Assembly (NCBI GenBank): GCA_946894095.1
Contig: OX335658.1
Coordinates: forward strand, 16,545,001-16,609,000
Direction: 5' to 3'
From: Incurvaria masculella
Taxonomy: Eukaryota; Arthropoda; Insecta; Lepidoptera; Incurvariidae
DNA length: 64,000 nt
Shown: piece after piece, positions 1 to 9,992 of the stretch
How positions within the stretch are numbered: the stretch's first letter is position 1
Layout: the number at the start of each line of letters is the position of its first letter
Translations under genes and position numbers: made by a program
Notes under the pieces: model-generated
Database searches by the model: none
What the model was told of the DNA's origin: nothing
The model's input: only the letters and a program-made list of their open reading frames with translations

Positions 1-100
1 AATTAAATATAAGTGATTTCTGTTACCAATCTTGTATTCGTGCATCCCATCGCAGCCTGCTGCTCCTGACATCCGAACAAGCCCCCACACATACATTTTT

Positions 101-133
101 TTTATGTACCTAACGGACATGGATGATTAAATA
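101..133 (-). repeat. SINE 3'-end remnant
   Basis: A short stretch resembles the 3' end of the SINE family seen across this window in reverse: a T-run, then a version of the block reading ATGTNACTGGACATGGATGG. It is very short and diverged, so the assignment is tentative. Confidence 0.3.
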
Positions 134-458
134 ATATTATTTTTTGGTAACTTAATTTTTTTTAAATAAAAACTTGAATCACATACATTGAAGTAACCGT
201 AAACTAAGTGTCTAAGAATAGCTGTTTATCATAAGCGAACCTCCGGAGAAATCCAAACTTTATCAACTGAAAGTTTGGCTTTTTGATTACAAGACTGTAG
301 TTTAGGTAAAATTGTAGGAGAAGTTTTGTGGCGCCAACTTTGTTATTACATTTAAAGTGTTTTGATAAGGAGAAGTAATTTGGCTCATCTGTAATAAATA
401 TTTATTTAAATAAACTGAAATACGTAGGCTAAGAGCTTACCAGGGCTTATATTTAAAA

Positions 459-560
459 TGTGACGGGACATGGATAGATAATAACACACCTACTGTCATG
501 ATATTCCTTCCTCACATTGCACATCTACATTGAACCTATGGTAAACGACAACTATTAGTT
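459..560 (-). repeat. SINE 3' fragment (shared-body family)
   Basis: Reverse-strand piece of the SINE body. It has the order GGACATGGATRG, TAATANCACACCT, CATGATATT, then CATTGAACNNNATGG, as in the full copies at 9.6 and 17.6 kb. The 5' part is missing and there are several small deletions. Confidence 0.5.
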
Positions 561-734
561 TAGATATATATTTTAGAGATTACTTAAATATAAGATAGAT
601 AAAGTTCGTAAAATATTTTTGATTAGTTTTACATTGACGATGGCACTATTCACCAGGTTTAGGTTAAGTTTGTAAGATTCATAATAATTTTTAAATACAT
701 ATTTTTAATGTTTCTCTTTATGTTTTTCTTGTGA

Positions 735-917
735 GCGGTGGTATTGATTAATTGACTACTTAAATTTGAATTAAGTTTTAAACTTATTTTGTGACTGGCA
801 AAGTATGTATGTTTGCCAGTTCTAATATACATAACGATAGCATAGCATAACGATTCTTGACATGTTCAAGTGTAGGTTACCTACCTATGAATGCAATAAA
901 ACAATACAATACAATAC
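735..917 (+). mobile_element. LINE 3' tail with (AATAC)n end
   Basis: This non-coding block contains GTGACTGGCAAAGTATG and GTAGGTTACCTACCTATGAA. It ends in AATAAAACAATACAATACAATACC, that is, a polyadenylation-like AATAAA followed by a short simple repeat, as at the 3' end of a non-LTR retrotransposon. A second copy lies at 31.3-31.5 kb in the opposite orientation with the same internal landmarks and tail. No reverse transcriptase sequence is attached, so this is a 5'-truncated copy and the clade is unknown. Confidence 0.6.
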
Positions 918-924
918 CACTTCG

Positions 925-985
925 CCAGTATTTCATTAACTGCGATAGTACCAACCCAGGTGGTATCGACCTTACCCAGTAGTTA
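925..985 (-). repeat. SINE body fragment
   Basis: A reverse-strand piece with GCGATAGTACCAACCCAGG followed by TACCCAGTAG. It matches the central SINE landmark (CTAGGTGGTAGGG...GTTGGTACCATCGC) read backwards. It lies directly after the LINE tail. Confidence 0.4.
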
Positions 986-1523
986 AAATATATATTAGAA
1001 CCACGGTCAAAATCATCAGTCGAAAACGGTCACCCATCCAGGACCCAACCTGCCCAGAGTTGTTTCATCTCGATTATCGGAGTCGTGCAACTGAGCTATT
1101 GAGACATGAGAGTAGTTTGACCAATAAACAAACTCGTTTCAGTTTGAAAACATCTTTCAATTTTCAATTTGAGCTTCTGTTAAATTCCACCCCTACACTG
1201 AATTGGTCTGCCGCAGCGAGCATACAATATTATCAACCAATCAAACTTTCAATATACCGGTTTTCATTTTCCAGAAAATTCTCAGATGTTACGGTAGAAC
1301 GTTGCCTGTAAGTAACATTCATATTTTTGCCTGCATCCAGTTATAAAATAAAATAAGGATGATTTGAATCCATGCATTAATATAAATGTACTTCACTAGC
1401 TGTGGAATCCGGCTCCGCTCAGCCTAATATCGTTTTGGACTGATGTCACGCTGAATTACTACCTGGATATTACTCGAATATGAGTTCCCCATATATCATC
1501 CTCTATTTTAGCCCCTAACAGTT

Positions 1524-1631
1524 GTATTCGGAGAGCACTTGTCTACACTTAGTACGAGATTAGCACCGGACAATCCATACAAAAACCGGTTAAGTCCGGC
1601 GGATTGAAGTTAGTGTGCTCACTCTGAATAC
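1524..1631. mobile_element. Short MITE, TIR GTATTCAGAGTGAGCAC, copy 1
   Basis: The left end reads GTATTCGGAGAGCAC and the right end, reversed, reads GTATTCAGAGTGAGCAC, so the element has inverted ends of about 17 bases. The interior carries TTAGCACCGGACAATCCAT and AAAACCGGTTAAGTCCGG. A second copy at 16.68 kb shares ends and interior. The 108-base length without coding potential fits a non-autonomous DNA transposon. The TA at each terminus would suit a Tc1/mariner-type target, but that is inference. Confidence 0.6.
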
Positions 1632-1769
1632 GTCTGTTAGAGTTAAAATTTGGCAACAAAAGGTAGCATAAATGTTTTTCTCCAAGGTTCAGACTATACG
1701 CAAAATTCATCAAAATGGGTTCATCTGTTTAGGCGGCAGACAGAGTTATTTTCTATGTCATTGTTACTT

Positions 1770-2036
1770 TTTCTCAACATGAAACAGTCGACATTCACTG
1801 TATACATTCCGAAAATAAGAACCAACCGGTACTCTAGATCATTTATCAATAGGGTCGCTAAACTATGGAATCGACCCCTGCCGAGATATTTCCTTCAAAT
1901 TTCGAAATGGGATCTATCAAACATGGTGAAACGAAGCACCTGGCCGTCCTGGATGATTCCAAAGCCCATGGGCATCTTCGGGCACCTCTTCTCTAAGGTT
2001 TCGACGTACGCCATATGTCGCCCTTGACATTAAATA
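1770..2036 (+). pseudogene. LINE ORF2 C-terminal fragment (jockey/CR1-like)
   Basis: The frame contains FTVYIPKIRTNRYSRSFINR followed by VAKLWNRPLP, the pattern found at the C-terminus of many insect non-LTR reverse transcriptases (a basic RT.RY.RSF segment, then LWN.LP). The block at 60.86-61.19 kb carries the same order (IRTHRSSISFIYRVGKLCNELP) and the same downstream landmark (CCCATGGGCNTC...GACGCCATATG-like), so they are copies of one family. No upstream polymerase motifs are present: it is a 5'-truncated remnant. Confidence 0.6.
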
Positions 2037-2620
2037 ACTTCCATAGAATATATAAATACGATAAAAATCTCAGTTAAGTAATTAATTAAAAAAGTATATT
2101 AAATAAATAAATCCATATGCAGCTGACCACATAAAAAAGAGGTTGTTTCTTTTTTCCTTTATTAAAACCAAAAAAATAACACCGGAATCGATTTTTTAAA
2201 ACGATTTAAATCTCTATAGCTTATCCCAGGTGTGCAATTTAATAATAAATGCTGTTTCTGTATGTTTGTCCAAAAAAGAAAATTGATGTCTATATTCGTC
2301 GAACCTTTTTTTTACGGTTTTATATTCTGGAGCTATTGGAATGTTACCGCAAAGAATTGAGAGTGGTGTTTCTGTGCGTTATTGAATATTTTAGTGCCTG
2401 GTATAATGTGTGTGCATAAGGGGATTGTACTCAATTTTTCAAATTAAAAAATGGTTGTTATTAATACATCAAAAATCTAAAATTATTTTTGTCTAAAATT
2501 ATCTAAAATAATTGAATGAAATCTATAATAAAACTTTCAGGGAAAGACAATATTTTAATATAAATATAAACATCCAGTTGTTTAATAATCAAAAAGAAAA
2601 TTTAAATAAATTAATTTAAC

Positions 2621-3134
2621 GTCTGGGACGCTACCTGCGTCGACGCGCTCGCGGCTTCACATATTAGGTCAACCGCAGGGACCGCGGGGTCTGCCAGTGA
2701 GACAGCGGCTAGAGCCAAAATCTCCAAATACCAGGCAATCATTAGCCAAAATTATAACTTTATCCCATTCGCAGTAGAAACTTTAGGTTCCGTTTGCGCA
2801 GCCGGAAAGCAATTGTTGAGCGAGCTGGGCAAGAGGCTGCGCGAATCGTCTGGGGACAGCCGAGCCGGGTCGTTCCTCCTCCAACGCATCAGTCTGTCTG
2901 TCCAGAGGGGGAACGCAGCGAGCGTTATGGGGGCCTTCCCGCACTCGGTGCCCATGGATGAGATTTTTTATCTCGTCTGATGGGCACCAGGGTTGTCGGG
3001 GGCCCCCGGCACTGCTGCAATCCCGTCTCGACTGCTCCCGGACGGTTTTTATTTTAGCTACTACGTATGTAATTCTTGTTTTTGATATAGTTTTAATCTC
3101 GGTTTTTATTGAATTAAACATTTCAATTTCGAGT
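2621..3134 (+). mobile_element. 5'-truncated LINE, VWDATCVD C-terminal domain, copy 1
   Basis: One frame without stops runs from 2621 to the TGA at about 2978 and begins VWDATCVDALAASHIRST. It then shows AVETLGSV, a basic LG.RL segment, ESSGDSRAGSFLLQRIS and QRGNAASVMG. The same domain appears at 38.45 and 61.3 kb. This signature occurs at the C-terminus of retroelement-like proteins in many invertebrates; I cannot name its exact clade. It lacks an ATG because the copy is 5'-truncated. ATTTAAC occurs immediately before (2614-2620) and again at 3135-3141, a plausible 7-base target duplication. The non-coding tail is 3' untranslated sequence. Confidence 0.65.
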
Positions 3135-3429
3135 ATTTAACCAATAAAATAACATCTGCTTAGCTCTTGCGGCCGACTCAGCAGTTCCGTCGTAGATTGC
3201 CGAGAAGAGCCGTCCTGCGAGCCAGTCTAGATGCTGTTGCTGTCATTGCTCCTCATTATGGCCACTTATCTGACCCTGCCCTGCCGGGGCAGCATCAGAG
3301 TTTATTGATTGCCACCACGTTCGACACACGGTGGAGTCTGTCGTCAATTTCGTAGCAATGTCCGTGCTCTGCTTTTATAGTTTATGCGACTAAATTATTG
3401 GCGCTACGTTGCTGGCCACTCAGTCTGTT

Positions 3430-4155
3430 AGGAGGTCGCGACAACAATGGTAACGATTACGTAAATGGCTGAAACTGATGATACTTTTGAGATTGGACAT
3501 GGACATGGACATGTTTGAAAAATGTTACGGCTTTTCACGTGGCAGGAGGAGACATACAGACAGTTGTCTGCTGCGTACGAACGTGGCGGATGCCTCCTTG
3601 ACAACGGGCTGAATGATTAGCTCGAAACGTCGGAGAATGTCCCTTCCTGCCGCGTTAAAATCCGTAATATTTTTCAAAAATGGCTGAAACTGTATTCACA
3701 TGATTAAGACCAACCCTCTTTAAGCTAGATATGGCGCCTGAAAAAAAATGTTACAGTTACAAAAAATATATATGATAACGTAAACGGTTGCAAGTAAGGA
3801 AGCATGAAAGTATCAGTACATACTTGCTTAGTAATACCAAAACTGTAAAAATATTTGTTTGCATTAAGTAGTTATAGGTGATTTAGGTTACAGACATAAG
3901 CTTAGTTATATTTAAGTATTTAATGAAAAATCTAACTGGTTATTGTTGTATTATTAATAGGTATCAATATGTCTAGACAATCACTATATTCATCAGCGGG
4001 TATATACCGACATTTATTTTGTAAATCTAATCTAGCTAACGCAAACACTTGGCGCAGGCAGACCGACATATTTAGACTCAGAGCGTTGGTCTATAACCTG
4101 TGAATCCAGATTCAGCCATTTACATTATCGTGACCAAACATGTCGTGACCTCCCG
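3430..4155 (+). mobile_element. TIR element, copy 1 (interrupted by a fold-back insertion)
   Basis: Inverted ends of about 60 bases: the left has GGAGGTCGCGACAACAATGG...GTAAATGGCTGAAACTG, and the right is its diverged reverse complement (CAGCCATTTAC...GTGACCTCCCGG). Landmarks such as GCATGAAAGTATCAGTACATACTTG and GGTGATTTAGGTTACAGA recur in the reverse-oriented copy at 56.45-57.0 kb. About 200 bases (3478-3677) are an insertion with its own target duplication. Without it the element is near 510 bases and has no coding capacity, so it is probably a non-autonomous DNA transposon of unknown superfamily. Confidence 0.65.
3478..3677 (+). mobile_element. Fold-back insertion with hammerhead-like core and 15-base TSD
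   Basis: AAATGGCTGAAACTG stands at 3463-3477 and again at 3678-3692, an exact 15-base target-site duplication. The insert begins with (GGACAT)3. Its arms pair: TTTGAAAAATGTTACGGC near 3514 against CCGTAATATTTTTCAAA near 3664, plus CACGTGGCAGGAGG against CCTTCCTGCCGCG. Between the arms at 3606-3645 lies GGGCTGAATGA...CTCGAAACGT...AATGTCCC, close to a hammerhead ribozyme core (CUGANGA, GAAA, UH), although CTGAATGA has one extra base. The duplication length favours retro-insertion of a Penelope-like or retrozyme-like unit. That reading is inference. Confidence 0.55.
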
Positions 4156-4279
4156 GAATAGTACTATCGTGGACGTTGCTCAGTGGTACTTGGGTCCCTT
4201 ATTCTTTGCCATCCAATCTATATTTGTAACTCCCCCCGCAGATACTCTGATTACCTTTTGTGGTCGATATTAGGATTTT

Positions 4280-4620
4280 GTCAGCCTCGGTAGCCCAGTT
4301 GCGCGACGCCTTGCGATTCGATAAGCTTGGTGAAGTACCTATGAGCGCGGTCGGATTCTGGATGGGTGACCATTTTCAACCGTTGAGGCTGGCCGTCGTT
4401 CTGATTCCACGTAAAACTGTAGGTCTCCGTTCCTTACTTAGGTTACATGGTACCATCGCATTGAATTAACGATAGTCGCAGCGGCAATACAAATTGTCAG
4501 TGTTTTCTACCCAGTTTAATGTAGCCGAGCAATATAAGGAAGGTCCTGGCATGGCACCTAGTGTATTAGGCTAATATATGGCGGTCAGTTTGGTATTAGC
4601 TATCCATGTCCAGTTAAATT
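4280..4620 (+). mobile_element. Full-length SINE with 5S-rRNA-like head, copy 1
   Basis: The head begins TCAGCCTCGGTAGCCCAGTTGCGCGAC and includes GGATTCTGGATGGGTGACC, which resembles the 5S rRNA internal promoter C box (TTGGATGGGTGACC); the A-box part is degraded (GATAAGCTTGGTG). The shared body follows: AACTGTAGGTC, TGGTACCATCGCATTG, CAGCGGCAATACAAATTGTC, GTAGCCGAGCAATATAAGG, AGGTCCTGGCATGGCACCTA, and the tail TGGTATTAGCTATCCATGTC. It is transcribed, if at all, by Pol III, and depends on a LINE for mobility. Older and more diverged than the copy at 17.57 kb. Confidence 0.75.
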
Positions 4621-4624
4621 GTTT

Positions 4625-6440
4625 ATTTTTTTATAAATTTTGGGTTCATGTTGAGATTTATGATTGATTACGTATTGATGAACATATTGATGAACCCAAA
4701 CATGTATTATATATATGTATTGTACGTCTGTCTCGGCTTTATCAATGGGTTTAAAGAACACAGCTCTGCATCGCTCGGGGACGAGGAATGTAATTGGACA
4801 ACAGAATCGCTGGGAATTTCTACACTGCAAAGTGTCGAACTAATAAACGCGCTTCAACTCATCCAATTCGAAATGTTGCGGTGCAAGAGGCGAACTATTT
4901 GCCACACAAATTACTTTCGGGATTCAAAGAGTGTACTGGAGTACGATTGATAGGTATTGAATCCAGAACGTGTCAAGGTGACTCCAGTTGTGTTATTTGA
5001 GAGCGGCGATTATGTTCGGGTTCGATAATCTCTTTGTTTCTAGTCTAAAATTTAAATTTAAATTAAAAATTGATAATAAGGTTAGTCTAATCGTTCGGAA
5101 TAAGCTGTGGGTTTTGGGTGCTGTCAGATTTGGTTCTTGCTTGGTAAATTTGGAAATCAAAACATTCAGACATAACTCTCAGTTGATTTATTTGGAAAAA
5201 AATATAAAACTGAAATAAGTTTTCATACAGTTAGCGAAACAGTAAGAGAAAACAGTCATGTTACACAGTTAAAAAACAATTAAAAGATAAGTTAGAGGCA
5301 ACTACGTAAATTGGTACTTAGTTGGCTCTATTGTAACGTTTAAAGAGGGTTGTTACTATCGGAATTAACGTTAGATGAACAGATTTTTTTTCATTGTACG
5401 GATGCATGGTCGTCATGCGATGTTCTAGTGATCGAGGGAGGATTTGAGAGAGCCTGAATGAGATTTTTGGAAGAGACTAGCTAATAATGTTGAATATTTT
5501 CTTTACTTTCTTTATTTCGTGAAACTACATTTTACGCATTGGTGTATAGCTGTAAAGTATAATATAATAAATAAATACATACATTCCATATCTACGCAGT
5601 TGGATCGGCCGGATTACTAATAGCTGTGCGATGCTTATTCTCCAAATAAGCACTGAAGATCCAGTACGAAAATCGCCCCCCTCAAGTTAAACAAGTCCTT
5701 GCGCTGCGCGCCTTTTTCTTTTGCACATTAAATAAGTCACCTGATAGCTTTATGATACACGTGTTTTTGTATTTGCATACAAATTTATAAATGAGGATAT
5801 CACAGATATAAGTTAATGTATCTTAAAAACAAAAACGTTCAGACGTAGCTATCAATTGTAATAATGTGCAAAATATTAGAAAAACATTTCTTAATTTGAC
5901 TGAGAAATCAGGAACGAGCCATTGTATGAAATCTGATCACATCATTATTAGCATGAGAATTTCTTTAGTTGAAATGGTTAGCACAAAACTAATTTTCTTA
6001 ATACTTTATCGAAATTGAAGAATTGTGTTAAACCCTGTTCCACTGTAACTCAGACAACAGTAAAACCTTTTAAAATTTCTGTAAAAATTAAAGTGATATT
6101 AAAAACCATATTTTTTTCCAGTTAAAAAATGCAGGCGAAATTAAAAGAGTTGTTTACAGAAAATCTCACCCAAACCATGCACGAGTCCTTTGTTCTATGA
6201 AAATATGGCTTGCCAAATGCGTAACAATGAGTTCTGAAGAGCCTGCGAGCGTCCTGGGGACCCGCCGGGGCGAGGTACAAACTTTCTGGCATGATTTAGC
6301 AACATTGAAAAGTCATTACAAACTCCTTCGTGCCCCCGTTGTGTGAGCAAAACGAATCCGAATCCACGAGCGCACGTTGTTGTTAGCGCGATCGCAGATG
6401 TTACGAGTAACACCGGTCGACCTGTTCGCTTATTGATTTA
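4625..6440. other. AT-rich interval, no gene recognised
   Basis: Only short open frames without recognisable similarity are present. A short block at 5610-5680 (CTGAAGATCCAGTACGAAAATCG) faintly resembles retroelement 3' hammerhead-like tails. The part at 6190-6420 is somewhat richer in CG but shows no convincing exon. Confidence 0.5.
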
Positions 6441-6445
6441 CTGTC

Positions 6446-6612
6446 TAAGGGCCGAGTGCACGAAAGGACAAAAAATCAAAATCAAACGTCAAAGTATGAT
6501 CAAATACGTCACTTTGTGTGGATAGTATGGAAGGAACTCTATGCGGATCACTAAAAGTGACGTGTTTGAACATTGATTAACTCGGCCGTCTCTTCGTGCA
6601 ACCGGGGCTTAA
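6446..6612. mobile_element. MITE with TAA flanks
   Basis: TAA precedes GGGCCGAGTGCACGAA on the left. On the right, TTCGTGCAACCGGGGC is followed by TTAA. The ends are inverted repeats with several mismatches, and TAA occurs on both sides, fitting a three-base PIF/Harbinger-like target duplication. It is 167 bases long with no coding potential. Confidence 0.5.
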
Positions 6613-6671
6613 TCGTGATTTTTTTTAACTTTGGGATGTCAATTCATCTTTGAGGTAAGAAATTCTATAGT

Positions 6672-6757
6672 CAAGTACTAGTGGCTCTCTGAGCTGTAGA
6701 CCAGTCTGTCTTTGCATAGCTTAAAACTGAATAAATATTCGCCGCGTACCTTTAAAA
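6672..6757 (-). repeat. Dispersed repeat with AGAGAGCCACTAGT motif, copy 1
   Basis: Read on the reverse strand: GGTACGCGGCGAATATTTAT, TTCAGTTTTAA, AAAGACAG, then CTACAGCTCAGAGAGCCACT. The same order is found on the forward strand at 34.11-34.19 kb, and a shorter match at 63.78-63.83 kb. Type of element unknown. Confidence 0.5.
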
Positions 6758-6957
6758 CAAATTATATTATTTTTATTGTATATTTTCTCATTGCTTCAGA
6801 TCTTGTTCCAAATAAACGTTTAGTAAAATATTTGAAAAACATTCCGTCATTTTGAAAAGCTGAACGGACAAAAAAATCTGTATAATAATCGATTCTGCTC
6901 ACATAAATTTACGAGATTCGGTTGAGATACATCTTAAAGATGTATAGTAACTACCTG

Positions 6958-7036
6958 ATGATTATATGATAAAATATGACAAATCCGAGTGCAGTGTGCT
7001 GCCTGTGGATGATGAATAAACAATAAACAATAAACA
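6958..7036 (+). mobile_element. LINE 3' end with (AATAAAC)n tail, copy 1
   Basis: GATAAAATATGACAAATCC, then GAGTGCAGTGTGCTGCCTGT, GGATGATGAATAAAC and a tandem AATAAAC tail. The same block ends sequences at 11.03 and 34.89 kb. The order of a conserved 3' untranslated end, AATAAA and a simple tail suggests truncated non-LTR elements. Confidence 0.5.
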
Positions 7037-7370
7037 ATATCTCCTTTCAATTGCTATTACAAATATGGCCTTACTGCAACGGATAGATAAGCAGCGGCGG
7101 AAATAAATTCATCGAAAAATTATCCGATTGCTTGTCAGACTATTGAAAAATCGGTCCTTCATAAAATAAAGTAATTTTCAATGCGCCGGAAGGTCATGGG
7201 GCCATGAGTACTGTGGATTTTTTTGATCTGAAGTGACAATTAGTGGCACAGATGAATACGTAATGCACGACAAAAAAGACGATCTATGCTCGGAAATAAA
7301 ACAACATTTAGTTTGAACGAACAAATAATTTCACATAACACAAATATATTTGTTTTACTTGTTTGGTTTT

Positions 7371-7670
7371 TAGGGTTTCGTATTCAAACGGTGCCTTACA
7401 AAGCCTCCACTGTCCGTTAGTCTGTCCGTCAGTCCGTCCGTCTTTCCGTACGTCCGTCCGTCCGTCCGGCTGTCACAGAGTTGTATCTCATGAACCGTAG
7501 TAGGTAGGCAGCTGGAATTGTCACAGTGGAATTTACAATGGTAAATGGCAAAAACAATGGGTAAAATGTAAAAATTGTATGGGCCCCACAAAAAAACGTG
7601 ATGTTTTGTGTAAAATCTTGTACGATGGTACGGAACCCTTCGTGTGCGAGTCTGACTGATGCTTGGCCGG
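7371..7670 (-). repeat. ACGG element, copy A
   Basis: Reverse copy of the element that runs from GGCCAAGTGCGAGTCGGACT through TACCATCGTACAAGAT, a variable (ACGG)n array and AATAGGGTTCCG to a terminal GGTACGGAACCCT. Here the array is short and interrupted (7423-7471) and the palindrome is mutated (GTCTGACTGATGC). The open frames across it are products of the four-base repeat. Confidence 0.75.
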
Positions 7671-7689
7671 TTTTTATTGGCTTTTTGTC

Positions 7690-8384
7690 CACATAACCCG
7701 TGTATATGCTTGGTATTTGTCAAAAAATATTTACTCAGAATAAATTAGGAATAAGTTAATAGTGTCTCGCTTCTCCTCTTCAACATTCCAACTTCGTCGC
7801 AGCGCCACTTACTTTTTTATTGCATTACATACATTTTAATAAAAGCTGACGATACACCCAATAAAATCTTTCGCGTTTTCCCTCTCCACTTCTTAGGTAC
7901 TCCGGATATTACAGAAAACAAGAAGAGAAGAAGTATGTTGTAGAGGTTGTTTATTTCTGTAACACTAGCAGCGAGATACATATAACCAATAAAATCATCG
8001 AAAAAGTGATTAGATCAATTATATATTAAATTTTGTCTGTTTGTTTGATTTTGATTAACCTCGGCTGATCGTTTCAGTTAATACAATTACGTAAAGTTCT
8101 AATCACGTAAAATATATGATGGGAGAACATTTTGACTCCTTTCCTGGCTCATGTTTTCTGAACCATTAAAAAGTGTAGCTAGAACGGGATAGATACGGTT
8201 TGAGAAGCACATGAAATCCGCAATGATTTTTTTTTTCTCAGAAATATATAATTTCATGTTCATACGCTTACATTAAGTTTGCTACATTTAGCGGGGCCCG
8301 GAAGATAGAAAAAAAATTAAAATATATTAAAAAATATATATCTCCTAAACAAATATTTAGTATCGGTATTAAAAAATGTATATG
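7690..8384. other. AT-rich interval, nothing recognised
   Basis: No repeat family shared with the rest of the window and no credible exon were seen. It is low-complexity AT-rich sequence. Confidence 0.4.
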
Positions 8385-8864
8385 TTAAGGGCCTGGTACT
8401 AGCCAAATCGCAAAGTTAGACGAGGCACCCCAAGTTAACTAACCAAGTCTGACGATTATAAGTGTAATTCTTACAATATATGATTCCTTGTCTAGGAATT
8501 GAATTATTTTCGTTAATGTATGTTTCCTTTTTCTATACAAAATACATTGCGGAAACGGTGTCCATTTCCGAACTTTTTTGACTAAATGTAGAAATCTAAA
8601 AGCAAATGGAATTTTTTGTTTATGCATATATGCTGTTTTTGCTTATATCTAGAAATCGAATTACTTTCAGATTTCTAATGAGAAAAATCAACTTTTTTTA
8701 TTTTTATTATTATTTAAATAAATGATGGAATAAAAAAATATTATCAATCCATTATCAGTCTGGAGTTCTATTTGGATTTGCTGAAGCGTTTCACTACATA
8801 TTATTACATTTGTTATAAAGTGCATTTGTATGGCGCGAGTAGTTGGCTAGTCCTAGCGCCTTAA
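8385..8864. mobile_element. TTAA-flanked MITE, TIR GGSCYWGGWACTAGCCAA-like
   Basis: TTAA at 8385-8388 is followed by GGGCCTGGTACTAGCCAA. The right end, reversed, reads TTAA then GGCGCTAGGACTAGCCAACT. The ends are inverted repeats of about 18 bases with a few mismatches. The 480-base element is AT-rich and non-coding. TTAA flanks are the hallmark of piggyBac-type transposition. It is a different family from the TTAA MITE at 12.35, 42.87 and 62.5 kb. Confidence 0.55.
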
Positions 8865-9344
8865 GTCTTTTAAGGCGTAATGTAACTGTGAATTTGCAAC
8901 AATTTTGTAATTACGGAAATGTTTTTATAAAGATGTTTTTACTAAAAAAAATCTATGCCGCGAACCTTACTGGCTATTGCTATATTTTTTTCTAGAATAT
9001 GTAAAAGAATATTAAATTCTTTAAAAACTATACAAAGAACGATTTTAAACGTATTTCGAATTTTTGTTTAGCTTTTGTGTGAATAAAAAAATTGCATTTG
9101 GGATTTAATGTTTTTCTAAGTGCTGATTTAAGGCCTAAAGTTCCTGGAGTAAGCAAACACAACGGTATAACACGATGAAAAGGTTTTTCAGAATAAATCA
9201 TTAACTCATGCCTGAAAACCGGAAAAAATATATACGATAGCCATGATGCTAGTTCAGCACATGTTATGGGAACTATAAGAGACATGCCAGACTTTTCTTA
9301 TATTGTCTTGTCACACGGAACTCTGTGACAATACGATGCGCTGG

Positions 9345-9402
9345 TTCAAATTCGGGTGAGATAACCCTACCATCTAGTAAGTAAGGACGCCTACAGTTTC
9401 AC
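9345..9402 (-). repeat. SINE body fragment split by a MITE
   Basis: CAAATTCGGGTGAGATAACCCTACC then TCTAGTAAGTAAGGACGCCT and ACAGTTTCAC match the central body of the SINE family in reverse. The sequence stops beside the MITE that starts at 9413. Confidence 0.5.
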
Positions 9403-9412
9403 TGCACACCTA

Positions 9413-9573
9413 CCCTGTTACTAATAAACGCTGATCATCGTCTGAATAGTTATACTATGTTTTGTCCCATGGTTTTGTCATTTGTATTGACATGCAGATC
9501 AGAATTCGGGAGATCGGGATAAAACATTGTATAAGTGTTCAGGCGATGATCTGGGTGTATTCTAGTAACAGGG
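9413..9573. mobile_element. 161-base MITE with long TIRs and CTA flanks
   Basis: The left arm CCCTGTTACTAATAAACGCT, GATCATCGTCTGAATAGTTA and TACTATGTTTTGTCCC pairs with the right arm GGGATAAAACATTGTATAAG, TGTTCAGGCGATGATC and TAGTAACAGGG over about 56 bases. CTA occurs directly outside both ends (9410-9412 and 9574-9576), a likely three-base target duplication. The element can fold into one long hairpin. Confidence 0.65.
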
Positions 9574-9588
9574 CTACATTATAATTTG

Positions 9589-9962
9589 TCAGCCTCAATA
9601 GCCCAGTGGCGCGACACTTCGGCGATGGCTCGCTCGTTAAGCAACGCTGGGTCCGGTCTGGTCTTGGATGGGTGACCCTTCGACCGTTGAGAGAGGCTGG
9701 CCGTGGTTCGGATTCCACGTTAAACTGTAGGTCCCCTTCCTTACTTACTAGGTGGTAGGGTTAATCCCGCCCGGGTTGGTACCATCGCATTGGATGAACG
9801 ATGGTCGAAGCGGCAATGAAAATTGCCCGTGTTTTCCATCCAGTTCAATGTAGCCGAGCAATATAAGGAAGGTCCTGGCATGGCACCTAGTTCCCATGTG
9901 GTGTGTTAGGCTAATACCATGACATAAGGTGTGGTATTAGCCATCCATGTCCAGTCACATAA
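9589..9962 (+). mobile_element. Full-length SINE with 5S-rRNA-like head, copy 2
   Basis: The head contains CACTTCGGCGATGG, GTTAAGCAACGCTGGGTCCG and CTTGGATGGGTGACCC. These correspond to the A-box, intermediate and C-box regions of 5S rRNA genes (AAGTTAAGCAACG...TTGGATGGGTGACC). The shared body follows from GGTTCGGATTCCACG to GTATTAGCCATCCATGTCCA, then CACATAAA and an A-run. It starts 16 bases after the MITE ending at 9573. The copy is nearly identical to the one at 17.57 kb, which suggests relatively recent activity. Confidence 0.8.
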
Positions 9963-9992
9963 AAAAAAAAAATAAGGGTTCAAAATACTTAC

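Noticed and set aside
5610..5690. CTGAAGATCCAGTACGAAAATCG as another hammerhead motif
   Set aside because: CTGAAGA and GAAA are present, but the bases between them (TCCAGTAC) do not form a stem II, and there is no second copy.
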